A DNA stretch of 34,367 nucleotides from Herpetosiphon sp. (GCA_020717985.1 DYDH01000022.1:1-34367), one strand, 5' to 3'; counted from the stretch's first letter, positions 15,412-23,697 are shown. Translations and numbers: made by a program. The notes: generated from the letters alone by a model not told the origin.

Positions 15412-16464
15412 ATGGGTCAGGATGCACAGGTGGCAGTTTTCATTGACTATGACAATATCGAAATAAGTGTCGAAGAGGCGTTTGGTAAAAACGCGGATGT
15501 GGATTGGAGTCGCATTTTGCAAGCCGCAACACAAATGGGGCGTGTGGTCTTGCGCCGCGCCTATGCCGATTGGGCGGAAGCCGCCGCCAAACAACGTCAG
15601 TTGCTTGGGCTTGGCGTGGAGCTTGTTCACGTTAACAGCAAACGCGGCAAGAATGCGGCGGATATTCGGATCGTGATTGACGCCTTGGAATTATTCTACA
15701 ACGACAAAGATGCCTTTACGCATCTCGTGCTCGTTTCTGGCGACGGCGACTTTACCGAGTTGGTTCACCGTCTGCGCGCGCACGGAAAGACCGTGACCGG
15801 CATTGGAATCAGCGGCACAAGCGCCGAGTACCTGGTCAATGCCTGCGATAAATTTATCTTTTACGATAAATGGCAGGGAGTGAATAAAGTTAAGAAGACG
15901 CCTCAAAACGGGTCAAGTCAAAACCAACCCGTGCAAAAGCAAAATAACAGCGCGGCGAAACCAAGTCTGCCTGTTGCGACCACGCCCGAAGGAAAATTCG
16001 AACAGTATTCAAATCTGCTATCAGCGCGCAAGATACGCGTCCCAAATGGCGACCAGCGTCCTTTTATCATTTATAAAATGTACGAGATGGTGAAGAATGC
16101 TCCCCAGCCGCTTACCTTTATTCAGTTGAAGGATCAGGCTCAGACATTTTTTGCGAATGTAACGCCAAAAATAGAACCACAAGTTGTGCTGGATATTGCC
16201 TATCAATTATTCAACACCTTTTGTTTTGAATTCGACCCTGAAAGCCACGAACGGATTTTGAATCGCAAAATGTTCTTTGCGGGCGATGTGCAAAAAGCAT
16301 CGGACCTGCTCGATAAATGCGACCGCAAAATATTACAGTTGCTCATCTCTGACCTTGGCTCTCCCGATAAATTGGACCTGGAAGTGATTGCACTTCTTCT
16401 CTATGGCGGTTTGCGTACCCTGAAAGTTTTGGACCACATCGCCAGTTTGATGACGACGGAATAA
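15412..16464 (+). CDS. NYN (LabA/DUF88) domain protein, predicted RNase
   Basis: 350 residues. The first ~150 form a NYN/PIN-like domain: VFIDYDNIE (Asp12, Asn15), NAADIRIVIDALE (Asp84) and LVSGDGDFTEL (Asp111, Asp113), the acidic residues that bind metal in this nuclease fold, then GKTVTGIGI. A Lys/Asn/Gln-rich linker (~160-185) leads to a C-terminal ~155-residue helical region that I do not recognise firmly; it could hold winged-helix repeats like the OST-HTH domains often found after NYN. NYN proteins are generally RNA-processing nucleases. It has its own promoter and GGAG site and is followed by the promoter of the ABC-F leader. Confidence 0.82.
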   Translation: MGQDAQVAVFIDYDNIEISVEEAFGKNADVDWSRILQAATQMGRVVLRRAYADWAEAAAKQRQLLGLGVELVHVNSKRGKNAADIRIVIDALELFYNDKDAFTHLVLVSGDGDFTELVHRLRAHGKTVTGIGISGTSAEYLVNACDKFIFYDKWQGVNKVKKTPQNGSSQNQPVQKQNNSAAKPSLPVATTPEGKFEQYSNLLSARKIRVPNGDQRPFIIYKMYEMVKNAPQPLTFIQLKDQAQTFFANVTPKIEPQVVLDIAYQLFNTFCFEFDPESHERILNRKMFFAGDVQKASDLLDKCDRKILQLLISDLGSPDKLDLEVIALLLYGGLRTLKVLDHIASLMTTE

Positions 16465-16477
16465 AATCAGTTATAAT
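16447..16477 (+). promoter_or_regulatory. Promoter of the ABC-F leader, probably leaderless
   Basis: TATAAT at 16472-16477 with a TTGATG at 16447-16452 (19-bp spacer, weak). The ATG of the leader ORF at 16485 is 7 nt after the -10 box, where transcription should begin, so the leader peptide would be translated from the very 5' end of the RNA. Confidence 0.6.
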
Positions 16478-16484
16478 CGCGGAT

Positions 16485-16562
16485 ATGATTTACGATTTCA
16501 GTGCAGGCAAATCCCCTTTAATCATCGGCGTGCGTGGCTTCATCTTCGCAGGGCTTCCTTGA
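16485..16562 (+). CDS. Putative 25-residue leader peptide upstream of the ABC-F gene
   Basis: A short ORF encoding MIYDFSAGKSPL...GVRGFIFAGLP ends 37 nt before a strong hairpin, and lies 153 nt before the ABC-F start. Genes for antibiotic-resistance ABC-F proteins are often controlled by ribosome stalling on such leader ORFs followed by a conditional terminator. Its codons 14-16 contain CGGCGTG (16526-16532), which can pair with CACGCCG (16601-16607) in the 5' arm of the terminator and so could form an antiterminator. That it is translated and regulatory is inference; there is no ribosome-binding site, but the promoter places the 5' end next to the ATG. Confidence 0.5.
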   Translation: MIYDFSAGKSPLIIGVRGFIFAGLP

Positions 16563-16599
16563 ATCGCGCCTGTACGCTGAAAGCATCATCTTAACTTTC

Positions 16600-16628
16600 A
16601 CACGCCGCAGGTTGCTCCTGCGGCGTGT
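16600..16628 (+). terminator. Attenuator-like terminator hairpin upstream of the ABC-F gene
   Basis: ACACGCCGCAGG (16600-16611) and CCTGCGGCGTGT (16617-16628) form a perfect 12-bp GC-rich stem with a 5-nt loop, followed by TTATTTG. The T-run is imperfect. It lies within a transcription unit, between the leader ORF and the ABC-F gene, so it would need to be bypassed for ABC-F expression. Confidence 0.65.
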
Positions 16629-16642
16629 TTATTTGTAATATC

Positions 16643-16702
16643 GTAGGGGCGACCCGCCAATGTTAATCAAAGCCTTGGCAGACCCTGACGGGTCGACCCT
16701 AC
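16643..16702. repeat. Inverted repeat just before the ABC-F start
   Basis: GTAGGGGCGACCCG (16643-16656) and CGGGTCGACCCTAC (16689-16702) pair with one mismatch around a 32-nt interior that itself contains GCCAA (16656-16660) / TTGGC (16675-16679). It ends 12 bp before the ABC-F ATG and leaves little room for a ribosome-binding site. It looks like another dispersed palindromic element but could take part in leader folding. Confidence 0.55.
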
Positions 16703-16714
16703 ATGGAATAAAAA

Positions 16715-18343
16715 ATGGTACAACTTCAACTCGCAAACATCACCCTCATTCTCGGCGCAAAACGCATCTTTGAAAATCTCAATTGGGAAATCCAAACCGG
16801 GCAGAAGATCGGACTCATCGGTGCGAATGGCGCGGGGAAGTCTTCCCTCTTCAAGATGATCGAAGGGGAGTATTCCCCCGAACTGGGCGGGGCGATCACC
16901 CGCGCCCGACTCATCACAACCGGATACCTGTCTCAGTCTCCCGAGCTTGATCCTACGCTGACGGCTTTAGACGCCGCGCTTGCGGGCAATCCGCGAGTGG
17001 CGCAAGTCCACGCGGAATTGGAACGTGTGGAAAATAGTTTGGGTGATCCCGAAGTCTACGGCAATGAGCGCAAACTTCAACTCGCGCTGGAACAGCAGCA
17101 TAAACTCGTCGAGGAATATCACGCGCTCGGTGGCGACTCATACCCTGTGCGGGTGCGTGACCTGCTGCTCGGGCTGGGACTCGCTCAAAGTGAACTGCCC
17201 AAGCCCCTCGCGGTGTTGAGCGGCGGGCAGAAAAAACTGGTCGGGTTGGCGCGTCTGCTTCTTGTCCGGCCGGATATTTTATTGCTCGACGAACCCGACA
17301 ACCATCTTGATCTGCCCGGCAAAATGTTCCTCGAAAAACTTATCCGCGAATACGAAGGGACGGTGGTGCTGATCTCGCATGACCGTTACTTGCTGGACGC
17401 CGCCGTCACGCACATCGCCGAGTTGGAAGATGGCAAGTTGACTTTGTTCAGCGGCAATTACACCGAGTTCGTACTGGACAAAGAAGAACGGCTGGCGCGG
17501 CAGGAAGAGTTGTATCAAGTTCAAAAACGCAGCCTCGCCCGCATGGAAATGGCGATCAAGCGTTATAAAGTGTGGGTGCAATTCAACGATAAATTTGCGA
17601 CCCGTATCCATGCCATGGAAGCGCGTATGGCTCGCGTAGATAAAATTGACAAGCCCATGCTGGATCGCAAACGAATGGACATGCGCCTCAGCGGCTGGCG
17701 CGGCTCGAATAAAGTTTTGGAACTTGCCGAAGTTTCAAAATCATTTGGCGCGAAGCAGGTGTTTTCAAATCTCAACGAAACCATCTGGCATGGTGAGCGG
17801 GTGGGGCTGATCGGCGCAAACGGCGCGGGCAAATCTGTCCTGCTGAGAATGATCCTCGGACAGGTACAATCTGATGCGGGCGAGATCAAGATCGGTCCAA
17901 GCATTTCCATCGGACATTATGCGCAGGAACATGAAACACTCGACTTCAATCAAACCGTCGTGGATGCTGTCCGTTATGCGGGCGAGATGAGCGAATCGCG
18001 TGCGACTGCTTTTCTCCTGCATTATCTTTTCACATACAAACAGGTCTCGCAAAAAATCGGTGAACTCTCAGGCGGAGAGCGCAGCCGACTGCAATTGGCA
18101 TTGGTGGTTTTATCCAGCGCAAATTTTCTGCTGTTGGACGAGCCCACCAACAACCTCGACATCGCCTCGGCAGAAGTGCTGGAGCAGGCGCTTGAAGATT
18201 TCGAAGGCACGGTACTGGTCATTTCGCATGACCGTTATTTCCTTGATCGTACCGTTGAAAGATTACTGGTTATCGAAGAGGGTCAACTGGTTGAATATCA
18301 AGGCGGTTACAGCGATTATCTTGAAATGAGAGGCGAAAAATAA
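16715..18343 (+). CDS. ABC-F family ATPase (ribosome-associated)
   Basis: 542 residues with two ABC domains and no membrane segment, the ABC-F layout. Domain 1: GANGAGKS Walker A (~35-42), LSGGQKK signature, ILLLDEPDNHLD Walker B (Asp in place of the common Thr). Domain 2: GANGAGKS (~369-376), LSGGERSR signature, LLLDEPTNNLD. The charged linker between them (~245-320, with RLARQEELYQVQKRSLARME) corresponds to the P-site tRNA-interaction motif. Family members bind the ribosomal E site and either rescue stalled ribosomes (EttA, Uup, YfmR types) or protect against antibiotics (Vga, Msr, VmlR types). The attenuator-like leader favours an inducible, possibly antibiotic-protecting type. The start has no strong ribosome-binding site. 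Confidence 0.9.
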   Translation: MVQLQLANITLILGAKRIFENLNWEIQTGQKIGLIGANGAGKSSLFKMIEGEYSPELGGAITRARLITTGYLSQSPELDPTLTALDAALAGNPRVAQVHAELERVENSLGDPEVYGNERKLQLALEQQHKLVEEYHALGGDSYPVRVRDLLLGLGLAQSELPKPLAVLSGGQKKLVGLARLLLVRPDILLLDEPDNHLDLPGKMFLEKLIREYEGTVVLISHDRYLLDAAVTHIAELEDGKLTLFSGNYTEFVLDKEERLARQEELYQVQKRSLARMEMAIKRYKVWVQFNDKFATRIHAMEARMARVDKIDKPMLDRKRMDMRLSGWRGSNKVLELAEVSKSFGAKQVFSNLNETIWHGERVGLIGANGAGKSVLLRMILGQVQSDAGEIKIGPSISIGHYAQEHETLDFNQTVVDAVRYAGEMSESRATAFLLHYLFTYKQVSQKIGELSGGERSRLQLALVVLSSANFLLLDEPTNNLDIASAEVLEQALEDFEGTVLVISHDRYFLDRTVERLLVIEEGQLVEYQGGYSDYLEMRGEK

Positions 18344-18371
18344 TAAGACCTTATGCTATACTTGGTCTTAT
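18343..18371 (+). promoter_or_regulatory. Promoter with flanking inverted repeat before the GcvR-like gene
   Basis: TATACT at 18357-18362 with an extended TGC lies in the loop of an 8-bp inverted repeat: ATAAGACC (18343-18350) / GGTCTTAT (18364-18371). The arms could be an operator around the -10 box or a hairpin that ends ABC-F transcription. Confidence 0.55.
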
Positions 18372-18407
18372 ATTTCACAAGCCACATACTCAAAACAGGA
18401 GTTTCCC

Positions 18408-18935
18408 ATGCCGAAGAATATTGTGTTGACCCTGACCGGCCGCGACAAAGTTGGAATCGTTGACAGCGTAACCAGTGTGATCGCCAAACGTAATGGCAAT
18501 GTGGAATCCAGTCGCATGGCGCGACTCGGGGGTGAATTTGCCATGCTGATGCTTGTCGCTGTTCCCGATAAGGAATTCACCAATTTAGACCAGGATTTTC
18601 AGCAGTTGCGCGAAGAGGGGTATCAGGTGACGCTGTTGCAAACTGAGGATGATTCAAAGAAGTACGCGGGCTGGCTGCCGTATGAGATCGAAGTGACTGG
18701 CGCAGACCACGAAGGCATCATCCACGATATTTCGCATCATCTTGCCGCGCAGGGCATCAATATCGAAAGCATGGATACCAGTTCCACGCCCGCGCCGATG
18801 AGCGGCACCCCCTTGTTTACAATGAAGGGCGTCGTCCTTGTCCCGCCGCAGTTGCATTTTCATGTTTGGAGCGACTCGTTGGAGGAGATTGGCGATAAAT
18901 TGAATGTGAGCGTCAAGGTTGGGATGGTGAAGTAG
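18408..18935 (+). CDS. GcvR-like protein with two ACT domains
   Basis: 175 residues. The first ACT domain covers ~1-80 (IVLTLTGRDKVGIVDSVTSV, then GGEFAMLMLVAV) and the second ~90-172 (YEIEVTGADHEGIIHDISHH, ending LNVSVKV). This is the layout of GcvR, which in E. coli modulates GcvA control of the glycine-cleavage system; in other phyla such proteins are regarded as amino-acid-responsive regulators. No glycine-cleavage gene is nearby, although a one-carbon gene (formate-tetrahydrofolate ligase) lies 2 kb away. Good AGGAG site 6 nt before the ATG. Confidence 0.82.
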   Translation: MPKNIVLTLTGRDKVGIVDSVTSVIAKRNGNVESSRMARLGGEFAMLMLVAVPDKEFTNLDQDFQQLREEGYQVTLLQTEDDSKKYAGWLPYEIEVTGADHEGIIHDISHHLAAQGINIESMDTSSTPAPMSGTPLFTMKGVVLVPPQLHFHVWSDSLEEIGDKLNVSVKVGMVK

Positions 18936-19066
18936 GAATGAGAATAATTTTTTAGTGGTTGAGACTATGATTGGAATTGAAAATATTTCTCTTGTTGTCT
19001 TCCATACAGCAGTGTGATATTCACAATGCTGGTGGCCAAATTCAGTTTTTCTAAAGGAGATGTAAT

Positions 19067-19453
19067 ATGGAAACCGCTTCATCTGGTCAGCCCGCTGTTC
19101 GTACCAAGACAACCACCGTATGGTTGTGGATCGTGCTTGTCTTAAACGTAATTGTTGGATTTATGTCCTTCTCACTTATAGGCACCATGACTGGACTGGG
19201 ACTTAGTCCTGTTCCCTTAATTATCAGTGCGCTGATGAGCTTTGGCGTTGCTGCGGGCGCTTTCATGATTATGCAATGGAAGAAGATGGGATTTTATATC
19301 ATTGCCGGATGTGTAGCGGTTAATATTCTTGTGGCTATATTTGGCGGCGGGAGCGCTGGGTCTGCGATCGGTGGTGGACTCCTCAGCTTGGGTATCCTTT
19401 ATTATGTTTTGCAGTATCCAAAAGATAATAAGGCTTGGAGCCATCTCGCATAA
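19067..19453 (+). CDS. Small multi-pass membrane protein, function unknown
   Basis: 128 residues with a short polar N-terminus (~1-16), then four hydrophobic segments at about 18-40, 48-70, 75-92 and 98-115; the last two are joined by a Gly/Ser-rich turn (FGGGSAGSAIGGG). A strong AAGGAG site precedes the ATG. I recognise no family. It stands alone, 131 bp after the GcvR-like gene (I see nothing in that gap) and ends upstream of a bidirectional terminator. Confidence 0.65.
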   Translation: METASSGQPAVRTKTTTVWLWIVLVLNVIVGFMSFSLIGTMTGLGLSPVPLIISALMSFGVAAGAFMIMQWKKMGFYIIAGCVAVNILVAIFGGGSAGSAIGGGLLSLGILYYVLQYPKDNKAWSHLA

Positions 19454-19522
19454 TTGGAATGTAATTTCTGGTTAGCGCCATTACTCAATAAGGGTCGGAA
19501 TGTTTTTTTACAACTGAATATC

Positions 19523-19554
19523 AAAAAGCCGCGACAGGATTATCGCGGCTTTTT
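19523..19554. terminator. Bidirectional rho-independent terminator
   Basis: AAAAAGCCGCGA (19523-19534) and TCGCGGCTTTTT (19543-19554) form a perfect 12-bp stem with an 8-nt loop and T-runs on both strands. It separates the convergent genes ending at 19453 and 19570. Confidence 0.9.
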
Positions 19555-19569
19555 TGATTCTTTGACTTG

Positions 19570-20652
19570 TTATTTTTTCAGGCGATTATATCCCCTTAGA
19601 ATTTCCCGCACTTTTCCATGCGGCAAAGCCTTGATACTCAATCCGTTGTGACCTGTCATATCTTCCGCCGCAATCAGGGCATTGATGATCGCCTCCTCCG
19701 TTGCCAGCGCGGACGCAGACAATAGCGGGTCAATGTGGTCATTGTTCAATGCCTGAATATTCGATAATCCCATGGCATCGCCGTGAGCTGCTTCGGGGTT
19801 GGCTGTTGAGAACGCGAGGAAAATATCGCCGGAGCCGTTTCCGCCCATACTGCCTGTGCGCGCCATGCCGAGGGTTGCGCGTTTCGCCAGTCGTTTGAGT
19901 TGATGGGGGAGGACAGGCGCATCGGTTGCGACAATCACGATCAACGAGCCGTCATCCTGCTTGAAGGGATTCTCGCCGTTCGTGAAAGGCGCATCGTCCA
20001 ATAAATGTTGACCTACGGGTACGCCAGCAATCGTCAGTTGATACCTTCTGCCGAAGTTGCACTGTGCCAGAACGCCCACCGTCCAGCCGCCGAGTTTGTC
20101 GGGAAGTTTGCGCGAGGAAGTTCCCGTGCCGCCCTTGAATTCGTAGCAGATCATCCCCGTGCCGCCGCCGACATTGCCTTCTGCAATTGCGCCAGTCTTT
20201 GCCGAATCCAATGCGCTCAGTACGTGATTTTCCTTCACATAAAAAGCGTTCATGTCATTCAGCCAGCCATCGGCGGTTTCAGCCACAACAGGCATGGACC
20301 ATTGTTGATACATGGCATTGTTCTTCACCTGCCAGGCAATGATCGTGTCGCGGACAATGCCCACGCTGTGCGTATTTGTGATGCCGATTGGACCTTCGAG
20401 CAGTCCGCCTTCTTCGACCCACGCCGCGCCTGTCATCTCGCCGTTGCCGTTGAATGAATGGACTCCCGCATACACAGGCGTGTGATCCATGCCCCCGCGT
20501 GGAAGGATGACCGTCACTCCCGTCCGCGCTGATTCACCCTCAGTAACAGTAGCATACCCAACGGTCACGCCTGAAACGTCTGTGATCGCGTTGAATGTCC
20601 CGGTGTTGCCGTCGAATGGAATCCCCAAATCCCGTGCGCGAGGTTTTTTCAT
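19570..20652 (-). CDS. P1-family peptidase (DmpA/BapA-like aminopeptidase)
   Basis: 360 residues, the usual length. The N-terminus RDLGIPFDGNTGTFNAITDV, the GVTVILPRGG segment and YAGVHSFNGNGEMTG are typical of the family, as are ITNTHSVG and GNVGGGTGM. The nucleophile is expected in KGGTGTSS (~175-182), where the precursor is cut between Gly and Thr/Ser to give alpha and beta chains in DmpA-type N-terminal nucleophile hydrolases. Known members release N-terminal D- or L-amino acids or beta-amino acids; the substrate here is unknown. AAGGAAA precedes the ATG. The gene follows formate-tetrahydrofolate ligase but is separated from it by a strong terminator. Confidence 0.88.
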   Translation of the reverse strand: MKKPRARDLGIPFDGNTGTFNAITDVSGVTVGYATVTEGESARTGVTVILPRGGMDHTPVYAGVHSFNGNGEMTGAAWVEEGGLLEGPIGITNTHSVGIVRDTIIAWQVKNNAMYQQWSMPVVAETADGWLNDMNAFYVKENHVLSALDSAKTGAIAEGNVGGGTGMICYEFKGGTGTSSRKLPDKLGGWTVGVLAQCNFGRRYQLTIAGVPVGQHLLDDAPFTNGENPFKQDDGSLIVIVATDAPVLPHQLKRLAKRATLGMARTGSMGGNGSGDIFLAFSTANPEAAHGDAMGLSNIQALNNDHIDPLLSASALATEEAIINALIAAEDMTGHNGLSIKALPHGKVREILRGYNRLKK

Positions 20653-20666
20653 GAAATTTCCTTCTT

Positions 20667-20685
20667 GGCAGGTTACAAACCTGCC
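20667..20685. repeat. Short hairpin GGCAGGTT-aca-AACCTGCC
   Basis: A perfect 8-bp stem with a 3-nt loop just upstream of the P1-peptidase gene, of the same design as the other 3-nt-loop hairpins in this window (3302-3336, 15014-15047). Confidence 0.6.
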
Positions 20686-20709
20686 CTACTGATACTTTCA
20701 ATAAAAAAA

Positions 20710-20740
20710 CAAGCCATGAAGAAAATTCCTTCATGGCTTG
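20710..20740 (-). terminator. Terminator of the formate-tetrahydrofolate ligase gene
   Basis: On the minus strand CAAGCCATGAAG (20740-20729) pairs with CTTCATGGCTTG (20721-20710) across a 7-nt loop and is followed by a run of seven T. It lies 15 bp after the ligase stop. Confidence 0.9.
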
Positions 20741-20755
20741 CCCTGTTAATAAAAG

Positions 20756-22768
20756 TTAGAACAACCCAAGCACTCTGCCGGTTTCCAGGTCCAGATCAAT
20801 GTCATAGAATACGGGGCGTGTGGGCAAGCCCGGCATCGTCCGCATATCGCCGAGGATCGGATACAGGAAGCCCGCTCCAACGCTGGCGCGGATCTCGCGC
20901 ACGCCAATGCGGAAGCCCGTCGGCGCGCCTTTCTTCGAGGCATCAGTGGTGAAGGAAAGGTGGGTCTTTGCCATGCAGATCGGTAATTTATCGAAGCCCT
21001 GGCGGGTGTAGCGTGCGATCTGTTCGTCGGCTTCGGGGGAGTAATCTACGCCGTCGGCGTGATAGATTTCGCGGGCGATGGTTTCGATCTTGTTCTTGAT
21101 CGTCTCTTCCAGCGGATACAGGAACTGGAAGTTGGTTGGCTTCTCGGCGGCTTTGATCACAGCCTCAGCCAATTTCTTCGCGCCCGCGCCGCCATCTGCC
21201 CAGTGGGTGGAGACGACCGCATCCATTGCGCCCATCTTCATTGAGGCTTCGCGCACGATTTCCACTTCGGCGGGGGTATCAGTTGCAAAGGAATTCACGG
21301 CCACGACAACGTTGACGCCGAATTTGAGCGCGTTCTGAATGTGACGTTCCAAATTGGGAAGTCCTGCGCGCAACAGGTCGAGATTCTCATCGGTGTATTC
21401 GGGGGCGAGCGGTTTGCCTGCCACAACTTTCGGTCCGCCGCCGTGCATCTTCAAAGCGCGGACGGTGGCAACCAATACAACCACCTGCGGCACCAAGCCC
21501 GAGTAGCGGCATTTGATGTCGAAGAATTTTTCCATGCCGATGTCTGCGCCAAAGCCAGATTCGGTGATGACGTAATCTGCTAGTTTGAGCGCGATCCGAT
21601 CTGCGATGATCGAGGATTGTCCGTGGGCGATATTGGCAAACGGTCCCGCGTGGACTGTGGCCGGAGTGCCCTCCAAAGTCTGCATCAGGTTGGGCTTGAT
21701 CGCGTCTTTCATCAAAACGGTGATCGCGCCTGCTACGCCGAGGTCTTCGGCTGTGACGGCTTCGCCTTGTTTGTTCGAAGCGACGACCATTCTGCCGAAG
21801 CGTTCGCGCATATCTTCGAGGTCAGTGGTCAAGGCCAAAACAGCCATGATCTCGGAGGCAACGGCAATGTCATAGCCTGTGCGGTGCGCGTGACCCACTT
21901 CATCCTTGCCCAAGCCGACTTCGATTTCGCGCAACATGCGGTCGTTGATGTCCACAACGCGGCGCCAGGTAATGGTGGATTCGTCAATATCGAGCCGCGC
22001 AAAGCGAGAGCGTTCTTCGGCTGTCAATTCGTTCGGGTCAGTCTTTTCGATGCCGAGTTTCTTCAATCGGCGCAGCATGTTCGAGGAGAATTTGCGGTTG
22101 CCTTTCTTATCGAGCGGACAAAGCGCATTGAATAATTTCTCATCATCCTGCATTTTCTCGTGCATCACACGCGCATCCAACGCGGCGGCAGTTAAATTAT
22201 TTGCCGCAGTAATCGCATGAATGTCGCCTGTCAGGTGCAGGTTGAAATCTTCCATCGGGATCACCTGCGAATATCCGCCGCCCGCCGCGCCGCCTTTGAT
22301 GCCAAAGGTCGGTCCCTGCGAAGGCTGACGAATTGCCGTGATGACCGTCTTGCCCAAATACGCGCCCAATGCCTGCGAAAGTCCCACAGTGGTTGTGGTC
22401 TTGCCTTCGCCGAGCGGGGTGGGGGTGATGGCGGTCACGTCGATATATTTGCCGTTCGGACGATTCTTAAGGCGTTCCAAAATTTCAAGTTTGATCTTTG
22501 CTTTATAAGGACCGTACAACTCAAGTTCATCTTCGCGGATGCCCAACTCGGCGGCAATCTGTGTAATCGGTTTGATGTCTGAAGCCTGGGCAATGTCAAT
22601 ATCGGATGGAACAGGGCGTACCAGTTTCAACTTGGTCGCTTTGAATTTAACAGCAGACTTTGCTGGCGCGGCTTTCTTTACAACCTTTTTTGCAACAACC
22701 TTCTTCGCAATCACTTTCTTTGCTGTTGCCTTCACGGTTTTCTTAGCGGGTTTTGCTTTGGTAGCCAT
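20756..22768 (-). CDS. fhs: Formate-tetrahydrofolate ligase with lysine-rich N-terminal tail
   Basis: 670 residues. From residue ~53 (VPSDIDIAQ) onward it is a normal formate-tetrahydrofolate ligase (EC 6.3.4.3), which makes 10-formyltetrahydrofolate from formate, ATP and tetrahydrofolate. The [14 protein letters not shown] phosphate loop (~112-125), [20 protein letters not shown] and the C-terminal [12 protein letters not shown] and PGLPTRP motifs are present. Family members usually have 555-560 residues. The first ~52 residues are extra: 18 of the first 48 are lysine, arranged in AKKVV-type repeats like the tails of histone-H1-like proteins. The start is supported by AAGGAG 6 nt upstream and by a promoter at 22808-22836. 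It stands alone in one-carbon metabolism in this window. Confidence 0.95.
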   Translation of the reverse strand: MATKAKPAKKTVKATAKKVIAKKVVAKKVVKKAAPAKSAVKFKATKLKLVRPVPSDIDIAQASDIKPITQIAAELGIREDELELYGPYKAKIKLEILERLKNRPNGKYIDVTAITPTPLGEGKTTTTVGLSQALGAYLGKTVITAIRQPSQGPTFGIKGGAAGGGYSQVIPMEDFNLHLTGDIHAITAANNLTAAALDARVMHEKMQDDEKLFNALCPLDKKGNRKFSSNMLRRLKKLGIEKTDPNELTAEERSRFARLDIDESTITWRRVVDINDRMLREIEVGLGKDEVGHAHRTGYDIAVASEIMAVLALTTDLEDMRERFGRMVVASNKQGEAVTAEDLGVAGAITVLMKDAIKPNLMQTLEGTPATVHAGPFANIAHGQSSIIADRIALKLADYVITESGFGADIGMEKFFDIKCRYSGLVPQVVVLVATVRALKMHGGGPKVVAGKPLAPEYTDENLDLLRAGLPNLERHIQNALKFGVNVVVAVNSFATDTPAEVEIVREASMKMGAMDAVVSTHWADGGAGAKKLAEAVIKAAEKPTNFQFLYPLEETIKNKIETIAREIYHADGVDYSPEADEQIARYTRQGFDKLPICMAKTHLSFTTDASKKGAPTGFRIGVREIRASVGAGFLYPILGDMRTMPGLPTRPVFYDIDLDLETGRVLGLF

Positions 22769-22807
22769 AGAATCTCCTTATTAATTATATATAATTTATC
22801 AAGCCCT

Positions 22808-22836
22808 ATTATCTGGATATTTGACAAAAAAAGCAA
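22808..22836 (-). promoter_or_regulatory. Promoter of the formate-tetrahydrofolate ligase gene
   Basis: Minus strand: TTGCTT at 22836-22831 and GATAAT at 22813-22808 with a 17-bp spacer. The transcript would start near 22801 with an A/T-rich leader of about 32 nt before the ATG. Confidence 0.55.
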
Positions 22837-22857
22837 GAGAGTTTCGTCACCTCTTTG

Positions 22858-23688
22858 TCATCCACTTAGCAAAGTTCCCACATTTTCGCCATTCAAAGCG
22901 CGCGTTAAAAATCCGCTTTCCTCAGCCGAGAAAATTTGTGTAGTCAAGCCTTTATTTTTTTGGATTAATCCAAACATTTCCTCGACCTTGGCCTTCATCC
23001 CACCCGTGACATCGGTACTCGCCGACCCGCCGATTCCTGCGCGCATATTTTCGTAATCAGATAGTTGAATCTGTTTCACGAGCATGGTCCTCGCCGGGAA
23101 ATCTGCCCAAACGCCCGCCTCGATCCCCGCCAGCAGAATCCGCGTCGGCGGGAACTGCTCCGCAAGAAAGGCGAACACATCTTCGGTCGAAAGGATCGTC
23201 CCGCCGAGCGCCTCATCGAAGGCCACATCGCCATGTACAACGGGGAGCAGGTGAACTTCCAATGCTTTGCGTATAGCCAGAATGTTATGTGCCGTGACAA
23301 CTCGATTCGTGGAAACCATTGAAGCCGAAGGCGAAAACGGAATGGCAGGTACGCCCGCTTCGAGCAGGGTTTGCATCACGTAGCGCGTCAACTCTGCCGC
23401 CTGAAAGCGCACTTCTGCGAAGCCCCTCCAATAGTCGTTTTCTTCGCGCGCTTCGCCCCTTCGCGGTGAAACTTTTATTCCGTCGCGCGTTCCATACTTC
23501 TTCGCGGCGGTGTGTCCGAACGAGCCGGAACCATGCCCAAGGATCAGAACCAGCTCAGGGTTTGAGTCCAGAACCGTTTTGATTTCGAGCGCGAGTTCTT
23601 TTAATTTATCCAATCGTGGGGTGTAGGGTTTGTCCTTGTCGGTAATCAGTGACCCGCCCAGTTTGAGGAAAATGGTTTCATGTGTCAT
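22858..23688 (-). CDS. Isopentenyl phosphate kinase
   Basis: 276 residues, amino-acid-kinase fold. FLKLGGSLITDK (~7-18) and LILGHGSGSFGH (~48-59) are the ATP- and substrate-binding motifs; His59 of GSFGH corresponds to the catalytic histidine that sets isopentenyl phosphate kinases apart from their relatives. GDVAFDEALGGTILSTED and STDVTGGMKAKVEE complete the pattern. It phosphorylates isopentenyl phosphate to isopentenyl diphosphate, the last step of the alternative mevalonate route known from archaea and some Chloroflexota. No other mevalonate gene is in the window. Residues ~73-83 (SPRRGEAREE) are encoded by an inserted repeat. There is no ribosome-binding site; a TAAAAC box 7 nt before the ATG may indicate a leaderless start. 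Confidence 0.87.
   Translation of the reverse strand: MTHETIFLKLGGSLITDKDKPYTPRLDKLKELALEIKTVLDSNPELVLILGHGSGSFGHTAAKKYGTRDGIKVSPRRGEAREENDYWRGFAEVRFQAAELTRYVMQTLLEAGVPAIPFSPSASMVSTNRVVTAHNILAIRKALEVHLLPVVHGDVAFDEALGGTILSTEDVFAFLAEQFPPTRILLAGIEAGVWADFPARTMLVKQIQLSDYENMRAGIGGSASTDVTGGMKAKVEEMFGLIQKNKGLTTQIFSAEESGFLTRALNGENVGTLLSG
23441..23470. repeat. Repeat segment inside the isopentenyl phosphate kinase gene
   Basis: This ~30-bp segment nearly matches the right end of the element in ATPase 1 (7980-8009), including CCTTCGCGGTGAA at its end. It is translated in frame in the opposite orientation as a Pro/Arg/Glu-rich loop. The left arm of the element is absent, so it appears to be a remnant or shorter form. 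Confidence 0.65.
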
Positions 23689-23697
23689 GCGTTATGT

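Noticed and set aside
12371..16464. Fe-S nuclease, helicase and NYN gene considered as a Cas4/CRISPR-type or named phage-defence locus
   Set aside because: No repeat-spacer array and no other cas gene are present; the nuclease and helicase fit a split AddB better, and the NYN gene is divergent with its own promoter.
22769..22857. Possible riboswitch upstream of the formate-tetrahydrofolate ligase gene
   Set aside because: The promoter leaves only about 32 nt of A/T-rich leader, too short for a tetrahydrofolate or other known riboswitch.
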